Below, piece after piece: positions 12,481-25,090 of a stretch of DNA of 64,000 bases. The stretch is from Ophioderma brevispina (lineage: Eukaryota; Echinodermata; Ophiuroidea; Amphilepidida; Ophiodermatidae). Both the position numbers and the translations under genes were made by a program. Every line of letters begins with the position of its first letter. Within the stretch, counting starts at the first letter, position 1. The notes beneath the pieces are model-generated. The model did no database searches. It was not told the DNA's origin and was given only the letters and a program-made list of their open reading frames with translations. The stretch is taken from assembly GCA_023653785.1 (NCBI GenBank), contig JAMKCH010056823.1:1-64000 (forward strand). The letters run 5' to 3'.

Positions 12481-13524
12481 GCCACCCATGGATCCATATT
12501 ACCAAATGTGAACAATCCAAAAGATGAGTTTGGTTATAATTTTCATGTTATATGTTTTAATGTGCTTTACAACTTCAGGCACGGAGTTTTGGCATGGAGA
12601 CTGCATGTGAATTGCAATGCGAGAGATCTAGATCTGTCTTTAGGTGACAGTTCAAAAATGAAAATCCTAAAATAAATTCGGTGCGAAAGGTTTAAGGAGT
12701 ATTGATAGCACTGCAAATTCACAACATCCTTATTAAGCTAAGACTGAGAGCTAACAGGGGATTCAATGATTATGAATATGAGATTTGAAAGTATCTGTAT
12801 GTAACACTTTGGACAAATATGAACAACGTCTTACAATCCACGCTTCAGGAATGTCTTCATTTGGGGAGGGGGCATGTGCATTGATCGCTAGCTAAAGGAG
12901 CGTTAGGCCATGTGGGTGTGTGAATGCCTAGTACAGGGCGTACATAACTAGCCTAGGTTGTTTGGATTTTTAAGGCATTGAGAATAGCAACTTTCGAATT
13001 AGGTATACCAATTACGTTTGGAATTGGGATTAATTATAGTTAAAATACGTTTTGGCGGCACAAAAATTGTTGATCTTAAACCTTAATACAAGGAAGCAAT
13101 TGCATAATATTGATGATTTAGGCTCATCATGTTTTGGTAAACGAAAGGAAACGGGCTTACTGCACATATTGGTCAATGTACACTTTTATTCCGTTATCTT
13201 GATGCATGGCGGAATAAAGTTTGTACTCCAATGGGTACAAGGAGTCCGTTTTGTTTCGTTTCATAAAGTATAAGAAGCAATACAGGAAGAGCAAAATTCA
13301 GAAATTAGGTATGAAAAGCATCTTCTTTTTACAGAGGGGAGTGGATATGGCCCCGTTTTCCCCACCAAGCGATAGAAGCCCTATATGAAAGTAATTCCGT
13401 GTCGTATGAAGAAGATCTTTCAACTGCAACAATATCTTTACAAAAAGGTGGGACAATCTTGAGACATTTGCCCAATTTTACTTCAAGATTGAACCGAAAC
13501 GACTGGAACGCTAGTGTACCTTAA

Positions 13525-13878
13525 AGGTTGCTTGTTCCGATTCTTATGTGGGACCCCCTGATTTATTTGATATCAGAAGTAGTAACAATTTTGATCTCAG
13601 GATGAAAGGCCGTATTTTCTCATTGTGTCATGACATTTCAGCTTTCCAAATCATTTTTTCTCAAGATATAGATAAAAAACTACCGTTTTTCATGTTTTAA
13701 CCCATCCAATATTAGCATAGTAGTGAATAGGGCGTGCCACGATGCATTATCGCGTCGAGCACCAAAACCCCAAGTCTGTTTCCCACGGGGAATTGATAGT
13801 CAGTGTTACACGTGTCAGGCTCTCATATCAGCTAGAGAAAATGGAGAACACGATAGACAAAAACGGAACAAGCAACCT
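13525..13878. mobile_element. 354-bp TTAA MITE, AGGTTGCTTGTTCCG family
   Basis: Ends AGGTTGCTTGTTCCGATTCT at left and AGGTTGCTTGTTCCGTTTTT read inverted at right, with TTAA on both sides (13521-13524, 13879-13882). Copies B and B' have one TTAA at the same place (about 30322 and 33463). A four-base ggct and a further TTAA follow on the right. A related copy is at 58440-58928. Confidence 0.85.
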
Positions 13879-14454
13879 TTAAGGCTTTAAGAAACGATGC
13901 GACACCCATTGAACAGACCCACTTCAATAACAACGTAATCCTGAAATTGAATGTTTATATGCTTACAAAATATATTCAGATTTCCCCAGGGAATTATCAT
14001 ATATGGCGGATATCAATAAACTGTGTGTGAGTTTGTTACTTTAAAAACATATACAGTTTCTGGATATATATCGATTGCATTTAATCTCCAAACAGAACAT
14101 GGTTTGATTTGTTTAGTTACCCTCGCTTTTCTCTCACTGGAGTTAATCACTGTATTGTAGCTTGATGCACCTGGAACCACTGGGGTGTGAAATCGGAAAC
14201 TACATTGGGGTTCAAATTCGGATATGATTTCGTAATGGACACAGGTGCACGATCTTCAGTAGATAGTTCAATTGTGTTATATTTAGTGCAATGAGGACCC
14301 GGGTTGCATCTCCTCCATACCCATATGGCGCTGTGCCATTCTGGTAGATAATCCCAATATCGAGTTTGAGAACAAGCATAGTGCCAAAAAATTCTGATCT
14401 TGATGAGTCTTGGTGATATAATTAAATGTTTGAATGTCCGCATTTTCATATATA

Positions 14455-15345
14455 GGGTTAAAATGGGGTAAGTTCTATTCTTGAAGTGCGTAAAAGGTCA
14501 TCAAGGTCAACATTGACCGAATTATTCGTAATTAAGGGTGTTAATTGCTAAAAAATGCAAATAGTGTTCTGAAAAGTAGAGAAAAAGAGAAAAGTTCAAG
14601 TCTATACATTTAATCTATGATATATGTTTTTATCAGCAAGTTGCCAAAATATTATAACAAAATTATGCCAACTTATATGAAATGAGCTAATTAATTTGCT
14701 GCTGTCCCACTTACCCCACATTAAGTTCACTTAGGGTAAGTGGGGACATGTATTAGCTGGTTACAAGGTTTATTTTTATTTGTGTTGATATTGTGGGAGA
14801 AAAATATAAAGTATAAGAAAACAATTGTCATTATAATACACAAATTATTATGATAATAATACATTTTCTGAAATATGAATTTTAAGACCAAAAAATGCTA
14901 TAAAATAGGCAATTTATGTACATTAAACGATATAGAGTGAAGTTTTCGGATGTTATTCGAAGTACGTGAAAATTATGAGCGCAAAAATCTAATAATCATA
15001 TTTTATTATTGTTATGTCATATTAAAGTTTCTGAAAAACACTCTTCAATTATTAACAGGCGTGAATATATATTCTTGTCGTGTATCCTACTTCCTAATTG
15101 CATACATTACCCAAAGTATGTGTCCCACTTACCCCAATGGGGGAATATATAAATGGGGTAACTGGACAGTTTTTAGCGCGCTTTCTAATTAATATGCATG
15201 TGGTACTTATACACAAAGTAGTTACAATAAAATTCCTCATGACCCACAGTGATATTAAAAGTAAAGGTTTTATCAGAAACACAAACCTTACAGTCGTTGT
15301 TTCGAACCATTTAGGCTTAAGTGTCCCAACTTACCCCACTTTACC
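14455..15345. mobile_element. 891-bp TA-flanked element with repeated tgtcccacttacccca boxes
   Basis: Flanked by TA (14453-14454, 15346-15347). Ends GGGTTAAAATGGGGTAAGT and, inverted at right, GGTAAAGTGGGGTAAGTTGG. The box tgtcccacttacccca or its complement recurs at about 14703, 14732, 15120, 15148 and 15320. It is absent from B and B', where catatctatgatatc is continuous. Small open frames inside show no transposase motif. It is probably a Tc1/mariner-type non-autonomous element. Confidence 0.75.
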
Positions 15346-15920
15346 TATGATATCTATAGATAGAGAAAATCCATAGCGTCTACAGTGATACAAATAACCA
15401 ATACGGTGTTTTGTTAGCAAAACTTACCAACAACCTCCATGGCTAGAACATGTTAGACGTGTTACAAATATGACTAAGAAATAAAGGTATTGTATATGTT
15501 ATAAAAGATAGTGCATAAAAAGATCAAAAGATGAAGCTTTGTAAACGTAATTGGTTTAGTTGGTGGAGCTAGGTGTCTGTTGGGGGTGCCCATGTGTCGA
15601 ATAAAATAATCAGTAATATTAGTATGAAAAACAACTTGGTGACGACATTACATTGCAAAAATTATCAAACGCTACCCCATTTGCTAAACTGACACCCTTT
15701 GAGTGAGCGAGTTCGAGTGTGCGACCGACGTAACATTTTTTCACAAAACTGTTAAAATGTCCAAGAATAGAATATGAATTAACTACCCGAATGAGAAATG
15801 CTTAGTTTTCAAGGTTTTAGATCAGTTATTTCGATAGAGCACCCAGTATTCAGATGCAGTCTTACAAAACACTTTAGGTATTTATTACCCAGCAAAAATG
15901 TTTACTGGTCGGCGTTTTTA

Positions 15921-16684
15921 ACACTAAGTGACCCAAGGGGGGGGGGTGTTCCTAGGAACCCCCAAAATTTGTTTTCGCGCTGCCGCCGCTTTACGCGTGG
16001 GATTTTTGCGAAGAATTTTTTTGTAATTTCCGACTTGTAAACTGCGTTCTTTTTCATACCAAAATAATAAAATCGGCCAAGCCGTTAATGAGTTAATTAG
16101 TGGGGTCCCAGGAACCCGCCTTGGGACAACGGAAGTAAATTTCAGAATATTTTTAAAAATAAGAATAAGAAACAAGAACCAAAGCAAATTTTTATTTGCT
16201 GATATAAGTTACACACATACATGTAAGTAAACAATTATTGCGAAACATTAAAAAAAGTAACCTTTATGTGCTGAAAAAAACAAACAAATTTCATCATGGA
16301 TGTTGCCAAACCGTTACTGTACCAACTATGGCGAAAAAGACCGTTTAATTTTGCAACACCCGTAAAAATACAGATCCCTAAAACTGCTAGTTTTGTGTTC
16401 AATATATGTAATTTAGGTATTCTAGAATAGATTCAACTAAAATAAGTTTTCAAAAGTTTGGTGTAAGCGCAAGGCTCTTTGAATTTCCGTCTTTTTTTTC
16501 AAAATTTTCGAGTGTTTTGAAAAACAATGTTTTGCCCCTATTTGGCAGCAAAATAACAAATTTCACTTTTTTTTTGCTAATTTGGGGTTTTTTTAATGTT
16601 TTATTATTTTAATATTAACTTCATTTGAAAATTTCCTGGGGAAAGTGGTTTCCCGAGTGAAAACCCCTTGCTCACTTAAGTGTT
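15921..16684. mobile_element. ~764-bp inverted-repeat insertion in copy A
   Basis: Left end aacactaagtgacccaaggg; right end, read inverted, aacacttaagtgagcaaggg. Copy B' joins gtcggcgtttta directly to gaaaatgcaaatat (about 34640). A second, inner pair (gacccaagg...ttcctaggaacc at 15929 and ggaacccgccttgggac near 16112-16128) suggests a smaller element nested at the left end. No coding region recognised. Confidence 0.65.
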
Positions 16685-17541
16685 CAAAATGCAAATATAA
16701 AAGTAAATACCTGACACGTAAACTAAAACAAAATTAAATCTTTGCATTAACAACACATTGAACACTGAAAATAGTGTATTAGTTACCATTGGATTGACAA
16801 ATCCGGAAGTGAGATAAAATTTGTGTCATTATTTTTATCTTTTTATTTGATTGACGAACTCTCAACCATTTTGCGTACTGTTTAAAGAGCTGCGTGTGCA
16901 TGAACAAATATTCGGGCTATACTTAAAACTTACCTGGTATAACGACGTCCGAAAAATTAAACAATAAACCTTAATTGAAAATGCAGATATCACTATACGT
17001 TCCATCAAAGGCAGGCTTGACGAGCACCATCTTGCGCTATGAATCCAAGTATCTACCACGAGCAGGCAATCTGTTCAATCCTTGAAGGAACAATTGTGAA
17101 TAGTGATGCATGTAGTCATGGTAGTGTATACAACAAATTGAATATTCTAATAACACCTACTACAATTACTTTAGCGTGAAATTGAGATCTACGTGTTGTG
17201 TTTCACCTATAAGATCTCATAACAGACACAGTGAATGACTAAATTACTTGTGACATTTCCTGGGAGTGATATAACCTACAAAGTGCCAGAATATGGAGTA
17301 TTGGGTTTATTTATCAAAATGTTCGTCTGAATGAAGAAGATCAGATAGGTTTAACATTTTGGAAATGTGAAATAGGTATATTCTGAAAGTTTCGATTTCT
17401 TACCATTGAGTAATAAATATGTAAAATAACAAAAACAGCCAATGGGACGAGTGAGTGATGTGCATATTGATCTGTACTTATAAAGCTATTGAATTCCTTT
17501 GTGTTTTTGACTCGGTAAATGGTGATTTATCGATTAGTGAG

Positions 17542-20211
17542 TTTTTGGGGTTGGGCGCAAAGAGAAAAGTGTGTTTGGTGTTTGTTGCAGAAACCTCACT
17601 CAACAAACCTCACATCTCTTCCAAAAATATCTTGTAAAGTGGTTAAGTGGAGTAACCACATTAACGTATGTATATCGTCAGTCATAGATGCCATGAGGGA
17701 AAACCTGATAATTCTGTTATAAAATATTTAACGAAGACATTTGATTGTATGTGTGAGAGTGTTCTCGAGTAGATGGGGGGGGGGGGGCAGGCCGCACAAT
17801 CGAGAGATTGGTTGGACTCACTCGGTCATTTATTTTCTTTGAATGTCGAGTTTGCTCTTTCCATAAATTGGGAGTGTGGATTCATATCCACAAATAGTAT
17901 ATCATTGCCCTGTGCGTGAAAACAGAATTTAACATTTCGTTTAGGGTTTTAGGGACAAACCCATACTCTTTTGATTCAAAATTTAAAAGCACATAGATTT
18001 GAAATATAAATCGAATAGATTAAAAAAAATGCTCATCAAAATTTCAAGATTTGTCCTCTATTTCATCTAAGAAATTTAGGAGAAAGCAATATGTATATGA
18101 TCAGACCCTTCTCCTCAGGCAGGAGATTGTAAGGATTAAGCAGCTGTAAGAGAGTCACTATGAGTTACAATATATCATCCACCAAGGGGAACCAGTTCAG
18201 TGGGTTGTACTTGTACATTTACATTGACATGATGAAATGACCTTGTGTGATTGGGTATCATATATTATACCCAAAAATCAGGGGTTATTTTCTATATACA
18301 TGGCGAATGGAAAGATACTGAACTGTGGTGCCAAGGGATTGAGATTTTATCGCTCATTAGTGAGTAGCGGTCATGTTACGAACCATTTGTGAGTCTGGTA
18401 CTTTTCTAGGAAGTTACAAATCAATATGAGCATCGTGGTCTAAAAGGCCCATATGCTGCAGAAAAAAGGCCCGTAGTGTCCACTTTTCCTGGACGTTTTT
18501 CCTGACGCTACTAACGCGCCAAATGTGACCCACTGATCTGGTACAATTTTATTCCCTGGTTATATGATTCCCACGGACTTTGATAGAGGTTTGATATATC
18601 CAGAGCGAAACGCATAGCTTCAATGTAATTCTATAGCTAAGGTAAAGACCAGGTTAGACCAATCTGCTTGTTAATGAAGCGATATTATAAACACAAGTCA
18701 TATAAAAAAATTACCTTATTCTTATGTTCACGCATATGTACGTTGAAAATGAACTGTTAGTATATCAGTAGTTACAAACTTAAGCAAAACGCCCAAATAA
18801 ATAAAAATTTCACCCAATTTTTTCTTTTTTTTTTTTATAGGCATTATATTATTTACCCACACATCGAAGGGATTTCGCGACTTCGTGCATTCGTATGTGT
18901 TATATGGCCGCGAATGCCCGAGTGGAAACCAAAAATTTCAAGATTCGAAACAAAAAATGCAGGACAACAATTAATCAGACCTTCCTACGTTTCTTGAGGA
19001 GTTTGACGTGTGTGTCATCCAGTCATTTTGTAGGAGATCTAAATGGAGAAGAAATGGGTTTGCGGTGTTGGGCGTAAGAGAAGAAACCGTGTTTGCTGTA
19101 GAGAAACAGAATCCATTCAAAATAGAACACTCGCCCAAACAATTCAACCTTATTTTATCTTTGTAAGCTCAAAACGTCTGTTCTGTAGCGATTCTCCGTA
19201 CACGTCCACGCACCTTAAGCAATAATGTTTGATTTGTAGAAAATATAATACGAACATTTTTATTATATTTGCCTCTAACGACAGGATATGCCCTCACTAA
19301 AAGTCCCAAAAAAAAACCCCAAAAAAATTTACAAGAGTTGATGACAAAGTCTACTTTTACAGTACGGCCGTGCATAATTCAAAATGAAGATCCCAAATAT
19401 AATAGTGGTCATTAAAAACGTGCCAATCATTATTGCAGCCAAAAAACTTTTTGAACGAGTTCAGTCAAATTAAAAAAACAAACCCATCCGTACTAATATT
19501 TCATCGAGAAAAGTTGAGTACGTGATAATGTGGTCTATACTTAATGTAAGATTCTTAGTCTCTGTTACAGTTGGGATTATTCTAGAACTCCCTTTGAAAA
19601 TTAGGTAAGATTCTCACATTTTTAAAGTCTCTTTGGATCAATAGTAATTCCCAGCGTATATATCTTGTATCTGTATAGTTCATGAATTATTTTATATATC
19701 ATTCCGTATTGTCTGGAATTTATATGGATATCTTTATTAGCATTTAAACGCTTTGGCGCTGAAATCATTGACGCTGAAAAATCATAAATTGGTGTTCTCT
19801 TTGAAATATTCTCGGTAGTTGATATGCTTCGCTTCTTAAGACAACATGGCGACAGGACCTTTACTGCCATTTTTAACATGTACATGGCATAAATTATGTG
19901 TTGAAGGGTCCCATGAAGTGGCTTGACCATGTGATTGAAAATTGCCCAGTTATTTTGTGTTCATTTGTAGAAAGTAGACGTTTTGCCCAAAGAACAAAAG
20001 TGGTCGAAAGGCACAATGTCTAAATAGTCTGCCACAATGTACCACAATGTCTTAAATAGTACAATGTATAGTCCATCCAAATATAAAATAGTAGCTTGTT
20101 TATTCACACCAAGTCTTATGCCACCAATCGGTGTCAGTCGATATAAAATAACATAATTAGTATTCTTTATTCTGACTAAAGATGTTTTGCAAGTGTACCC
20201 TGTTGGCAGTT
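17542..20211. other. No recognisable gene or element
   Basis: AT-rich sequence after the end of block A, with a G run (17774-17786) and a homopolymer T tract near 18823. I find no supported exon, RNA gene or transposon end. Confidence 0.4.
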
Positions 20212-20412
20212 AGACAGTATTCAATATGACGTCAGACACCAACTCGTTGGTGGACAAGATGAATACATTCCAGGACAACAATACATCTAAGCTGTCAATC
20301 GATACATCGTTTAGCGATTGAACAGGGATCATTGACAGTGGATGTATTGTAGTATGGAATGCGTCTATCTTGTCACCACCAACATGGTGGCTGGGGACTA
20401 TTGAATACGGTC
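20212..20412. mobile_element. 201-bp palindromic MITE
   Basis: Arms of ~95 bp are inverted copies: gacagtattcaata against tattgaatacggtc, accaactcgttggtgg against ccaccaacatggtgg, gacaagatgaatacattcca against tggaatgcgtctatcttgtc, and tcaatcg against cgattga at the tip. TA lies at each end. Consistent with a Tc1/mariner-type MITE that folds into one hairpin. An open frame on the minus strand here is a shadow. Confidence 0.8.
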
Positions 20413-23400
20413 TATAAAGCGAAGTGATGCTGCAACAGTTTTGCAACCTCCTCCATAACATAAAAACGACAAAGATCGTCTGCTTTGCAATTAGCCAGCC
20501 CCGCAAATGCTTTATCTCTTTTTCCAATACATTCAACCCGACCATTGTGGAAGATAACAATCCGCGGATCCTGGGTTTCTATCGCCATTACGTTGACGGG
20601 AGGAATTAATTTCGGTACAGAGCAATTCGGCTCGGGGTAACATATTGACTTTTAATACCTACAGATTGTTATGGTCTTTCTTTGAAAAATGTTGGCATTC
20701 CACACATGTGTCCATTAGCCCTAGTTACATTGCAGAGTACCATCAGCTGGTGGGGTAAATTAAAAAAAAATCAACAAGGCAAAAATATTCAATATTTGCC
20801 GCAGTAGTAAAAGTAAAAGTGTTAAATATATTCAGGTTTAGAAGAATTCATGCATTTACAGTACATGTATCTAAACCCACTGAATTTTATTTTTTACAAA
20901 CTTGTTTATGAAAGGAATGAGTGAATCCGCATTTTCTAAATTAGAGCAGCGGCGGGTGGACCTTACCGACCCACGTATGAGAATTGATCATATGAGTCCA
21001 TGTATGGGTTTTGGAATTTAGAGCGATTAGCTGTGGGATAGACATTTTCGGATTATGATTAATGCAATTATTAAAAGCACTATGATCATTAACGTAACAA
21101 TATATGATCATGACTCTAACCATTGGATATTTTCATCATACCCCATATGGGCAGTCTGGTAATTATCCTGTTGTGTCTTCCATATAGGAGATACTACAGA
21201 CTTCATGTTATAGCCCAGTTACCAACGGGCCAGGTTGCACAAACTTTGAACTACTAAATTTGATATATACTTTGATTACTTGCTATCCAGCCCAGCAACC
21301 ATTTCATAGAATCGTTAAGGATTTCTAGCCTATTCGAGGAAGGACAAAACTTTTAATCACGTAGTAGTGAAAAATGTCAACGCAAAAAGAAAACTACCTC
21401 AGTGAAATCCCGAAAAGGTACAGTTACCCCTACCTAAGAGATATAGTACAAGAGTTACACGGGTTTAAAACGGGTTAAGGTCACACTGGGGTATAAAATC
21501 TTCAGATAATCGGTTGTTCAAAAATGGTGCTAAACTTGTTCCGTCCTTATCTGTACAGAAACCGAAAATATGAAGGTCGAGTTTGTCATGACGTTTGCTA
21601 ATAATCATGCTAATGAGAGGGCAAATATGGCTCTTCGCTTGTCCAAAGGGGATATGGAACGACAACTAGTTATATTTAACCGTCCTCTCACTCTTGAAAA
21701 GTGAATACACAGAATCGATATCACATTTCTTATTCGTTGGCCAAAGGAACCGTTTTAACACCAGTGTTCAAACCAAAATCGCGACCATTATATACATAAG
21801 ACCCTTGAACTTTCTGAGGCTATTGCGGCTAAAAAACCAATAGTTCGTAAATATGGCAAAACTATCCTTTTTGAAACCCTTATGAGCACCGAAACAGACT
21901 GGTATCAACATTTAAACAATTTTAAAACCACAGTTTATGTTACCCCTGTGCAATTTTTCCCACCTTATAACAACACCAAGAACCACATTTACAAAAAATG
22001 ACACCCATGATTTTTCAGATTTCCATGAACTTCTGTTATTGGAAAAAACATTGGTGTAAAAATTGTATATGAAACAAGATAACCAAAAAACATTCATTAC
22101 ATTTCCCATGTACTATTAAGGACTTAGAGCAGCTGGTTTTTGTAGTGTCTGAAAAAATGGACAAAACGCAAAAGAATATATGGTCAATATTATTCCTGAA
22201 CATGTACCAATGGTTTACAATGATAAAAAATAAACGAATACTCCCTCCCCTTATGGGGAGTTAACATCATGTGTGGAGTAACCTTAGTCATTGGCGGGTA
22301 AATGCAAAGTATTAATGAGCCTGAAATGTTACTTCAAATTGGCAACAACATTTGACTTTAACTACGATGGTTATCTTGTATACTTGACGAAGCAAGGTTT
22401 TTTGTCATTTCTTTTAACCCGTAAACCATCTTTACATTTTACTTGCTTAGATAACCTTCCCGTATTTTATTATAAGCGTAGCGTAATTATTCTTGACTTC
22501 CACGTTTGGAATATTGTGCAAGTGTCAAGGTCACGGACCGTTATTCAAATACGGTGGTACAAAGGGTTACAATAATAGCCTGTACTGTGCTTTTCTATCT
22601 ACCTTCCAAATAGCATGAGAGCTGCGCCGTACAGCAGTGCGAATCCATGCTAGTTCGTCTGGTACAAATTATTAACACACCTTAAGGACAGCATTGTGAA
22701 CAAAAATCCGCGACATTTCATATAAAATTTTTTAGTACGTTATAACCTACAACTGTGTTTGGACACAATAGATTACAAAAATATACCTAAAAAAAATACT
22801 GTAGTAAATGACTATCCTTTTATGGGCCAAAATTCGACCAAGAATGACTAAAAAGCGTCGTAAGTGCAATGGCTGCCACGTGATATATCTGCCGTGATGT
22901 CATGTGTTATGATACCACTCACATTTACCTTGATCTATCTTTCCCTGAGCCGAGATCTTTAAAAACATGGTTGTGCGACAGTCATGTGTGAAAGGAACTT
23001 TCAAGAAGCACCACTGAACCAAAGATGTGGCAGTATGTTTTGGTGGACAAATTCTCCTGACAAATGACAGTGTTGAACTACGGACCTTCTTGATTCACTC
23101 AACGAATGGCCATGAAAAAACTTTAAGGAAGCTCTTGTGGCCCCGGTGAACACAGTAAAGACAGAACTTCAATGCTTTGGGAAGTTCTTACCACAGTAGC
23201 GGTTTGTTTTCAACAAGAACGATGTGGCGCCGGTGTTCACTGTACTTTGCTTAGATTATAGTAAGTAATTCATAACGATATATTTTCAAATAGGTCGTAC
23301 ATAGAGAACTTGTAGACTGAGGTTCGTATTCTAGTTTTGGCCACAGTCTTTCATTAACTGAGCTCAGGAGATATATATATTGTTTCCATCATCATAACAT

Positions 23401-24749
23401 ATATCTTACATAAGTTCCCAGGAAACATTGTATCTAAAGATGCTACAGTGATGTTAGTAGTATGCCAGCTCTATGGGTTTTTGTCGACAGCCGGGCACGA
23501 ATAGTGGGCAGCCGCCTTGCGTTATCCTCCATGTCTCAGAGTTCCTTCTTTGATCAGAACCGACAGTGACATAATCACTGTGTTTTAGCAACCGGAGGAC
23601 AGTAGGAAGCGAGGAATCTAAGGAGGCGAGCTAGGACTGTCTGAATCTGAAAAGAGGATTCGTCACGTAACTTCAGTTAAATTTTATTTGCAGATAATTA
23701 ATTTTAAATTTATTAATCAATAGTCTTTGTGGGCCGTCACGGTATTTTGCAGCAACATTTTCACGGACACCGAACGCTTCGACCATTTTACCTTTTCCAG
23801 CGAGGACTTGAAGTGAACTTGTCATTCAATCACACGCGTCGATCGATGCAGGAAACGTAGAGTGTGGATGTATTTTCTTAATATATTGCCCATGTGAAAC
23901 AAGGATCGAAGAAAAGAAACATTTCACAAAACGTTGACAGTACGAAAAAAGGTAAAAATTTCATAAAAATTATCAACGATTCTCCCAGTAACCCCCGTAT
24001 TGATGATTTCGCAGGAAGGGAGTAACTCATGTTCATCAAGGTCAAAAATCGTATCCCATTCTGCCAGAAAGGGCGGAATATATTCCAAGATATCATTACG
24101 CCTATTTGATAAGGCTTAGGATATTACTTTGATCATTGCTTCAACTTGTTACCATGTCAAAGCAATTTTTCAAACCGTTTATTTTCCATTGGCTTTGTAT
24201 GTAATTTGAAGCGAAGACACATTTATCAAAGTTCTCTGTACTTTGCTAAAACAGAAGTGACCAATGCACGAGGCATGTACCGATCACAACGTCTTTCCAA
24301 GAGATAATGACCTTTATATGTAGGAGCTCCGACACTTCATATTAACACTCGTGATTGAAATGTAATTGAACGAAAAAATAAGTTGTATGGAGAAGAAAAC
24401 ATGCAATTGTTAAACTACAGAACTCAGTGAGCAGTGGTGTGAGAGTTAGAACGAGATAGAGCATGTCATTCGAAGAGAAAATAAGAAAGATAGAGAAGCT
24501 TAGATTCCTAATACGGTCAGACACCGAGGCAGCATTTAAACAGCTGGTCTACCAGAGAGATTCTATCCCGAGGCATTTCTACGAACATTGATTGATTGAT
24601 CGTTGACTCATGGGGGTTGGGGCTTCCTAAAGTGCATCGTCGACAAATCTAATTGCGTTGTCATTCCTTACCTTCACATTAATGTGAGGTTAGCTGAATG
24701 CGCATGGGCACAATTATGCCTCGTTGCTGCATGAAGACGCTGGCGGCAA
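20413..24749. other. No recognisable gene
   Basis: Short open frames up to ~95 codons occur, with no family motif. A loose inverted pair near 23134-23252 (ccccggtgaacacagtaaag and gcgccggtgttcactgtact) is the only structure I noticed. Confidence 0.35.
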
Positions 24750-25090
24750 AGCGCAAAAATCAGTAACTATTCAGGCAATAAAATACGCGAGTCCTACGGG
24801 GAAACTATCGTTTCATAAAAGGGAAATAATAACTATCAAATTATATTGATTTAATCATGTGATAATTATGCAGATATTATGATAACAACGATCACAATTC
24901 TCTACCTATCTATGTATAAATAATATTCACCTCGGGTGTTCCTAACTAAATGATTCTCCACAGGTGTATAAACCAAAGTCACGAAGCAATCATTGTTAGT
25001 TGTTAGTCTATGCATAATTATATTTTAGTATATACTTTCACCTCTTAAACCTTTCAATAGGTTGACTTCTACTTTATCATTACAAAACGC
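24750..25090. repeat. Older divergent copy of the left end of block B
   Basis: Resembles 25282-25640 in order: (g)gc(g)gcaaagcg(c/t)aaa, aactatcgtttcat, aatcatgtgataattatgca, aggtgtataaaccaaagtca, cttaaacctttcaa. Divergence is clearly higher than between A and B, so it is an older tandem duplication at the edge of block B. Confidence 0.65.

Larger units (their letters stand above)
5224..12691. mobile_element. 7.47-kb TTAA-flanked piggyBac-like insertion with nested elements
   Basis: Flanked by TTAA (5220-5223 and 12692-12695). Both copies of block B show a single site there (aacaTTAAggag near 32700; related sequence at 29540). Terminal inverted repeats: GCCTTTCGAACCGA at left, and ACCTTTCGCACCGA read inverted at right. 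TTAA plus (N)CCTTTCG ends fit piggyBac elements. No transposase is recognisable, so it is non-autonomous. The body is 5224-6685 and about 10879-12691. The middle is taken up by a MITE (6690 onward), an LTR retrotransposon (7212-10869) and a small hAT-like MITE (11003-11174), and a tandem repeat sits near the right end. Confidence 0.75.
1..17541. repeat. Duplicated non-coding block, copy A
   Basis: Collinear with copy B (25283-35871). Matching landmarks: 1-129 to 25306-25449; 440-805 to 25470-25835; 2137-2540 to 25900-26550; 2640-2906 to 26560-27830; 3665-5223 to 27850-29540; 12695-13520 to 29550-30315; 13890-14450 to 30325-30900; 15347-15910 to 30905-31370; 16684-17541 to 34640-35871. Homology ends where A reads gattagtgagttt and B reads gattagtgtgtac. 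The extra length of A is almost all mobile-element insertions. It may start before the window. No gene is recognisable in the shared backbone. Confidence 0.85.

Noticed and set aside
13020..13273. Open frame of 73 codons in copy A
   Set aside because: The matching sequence in both copies of B is broken in this frame, so the frame is not conserved.
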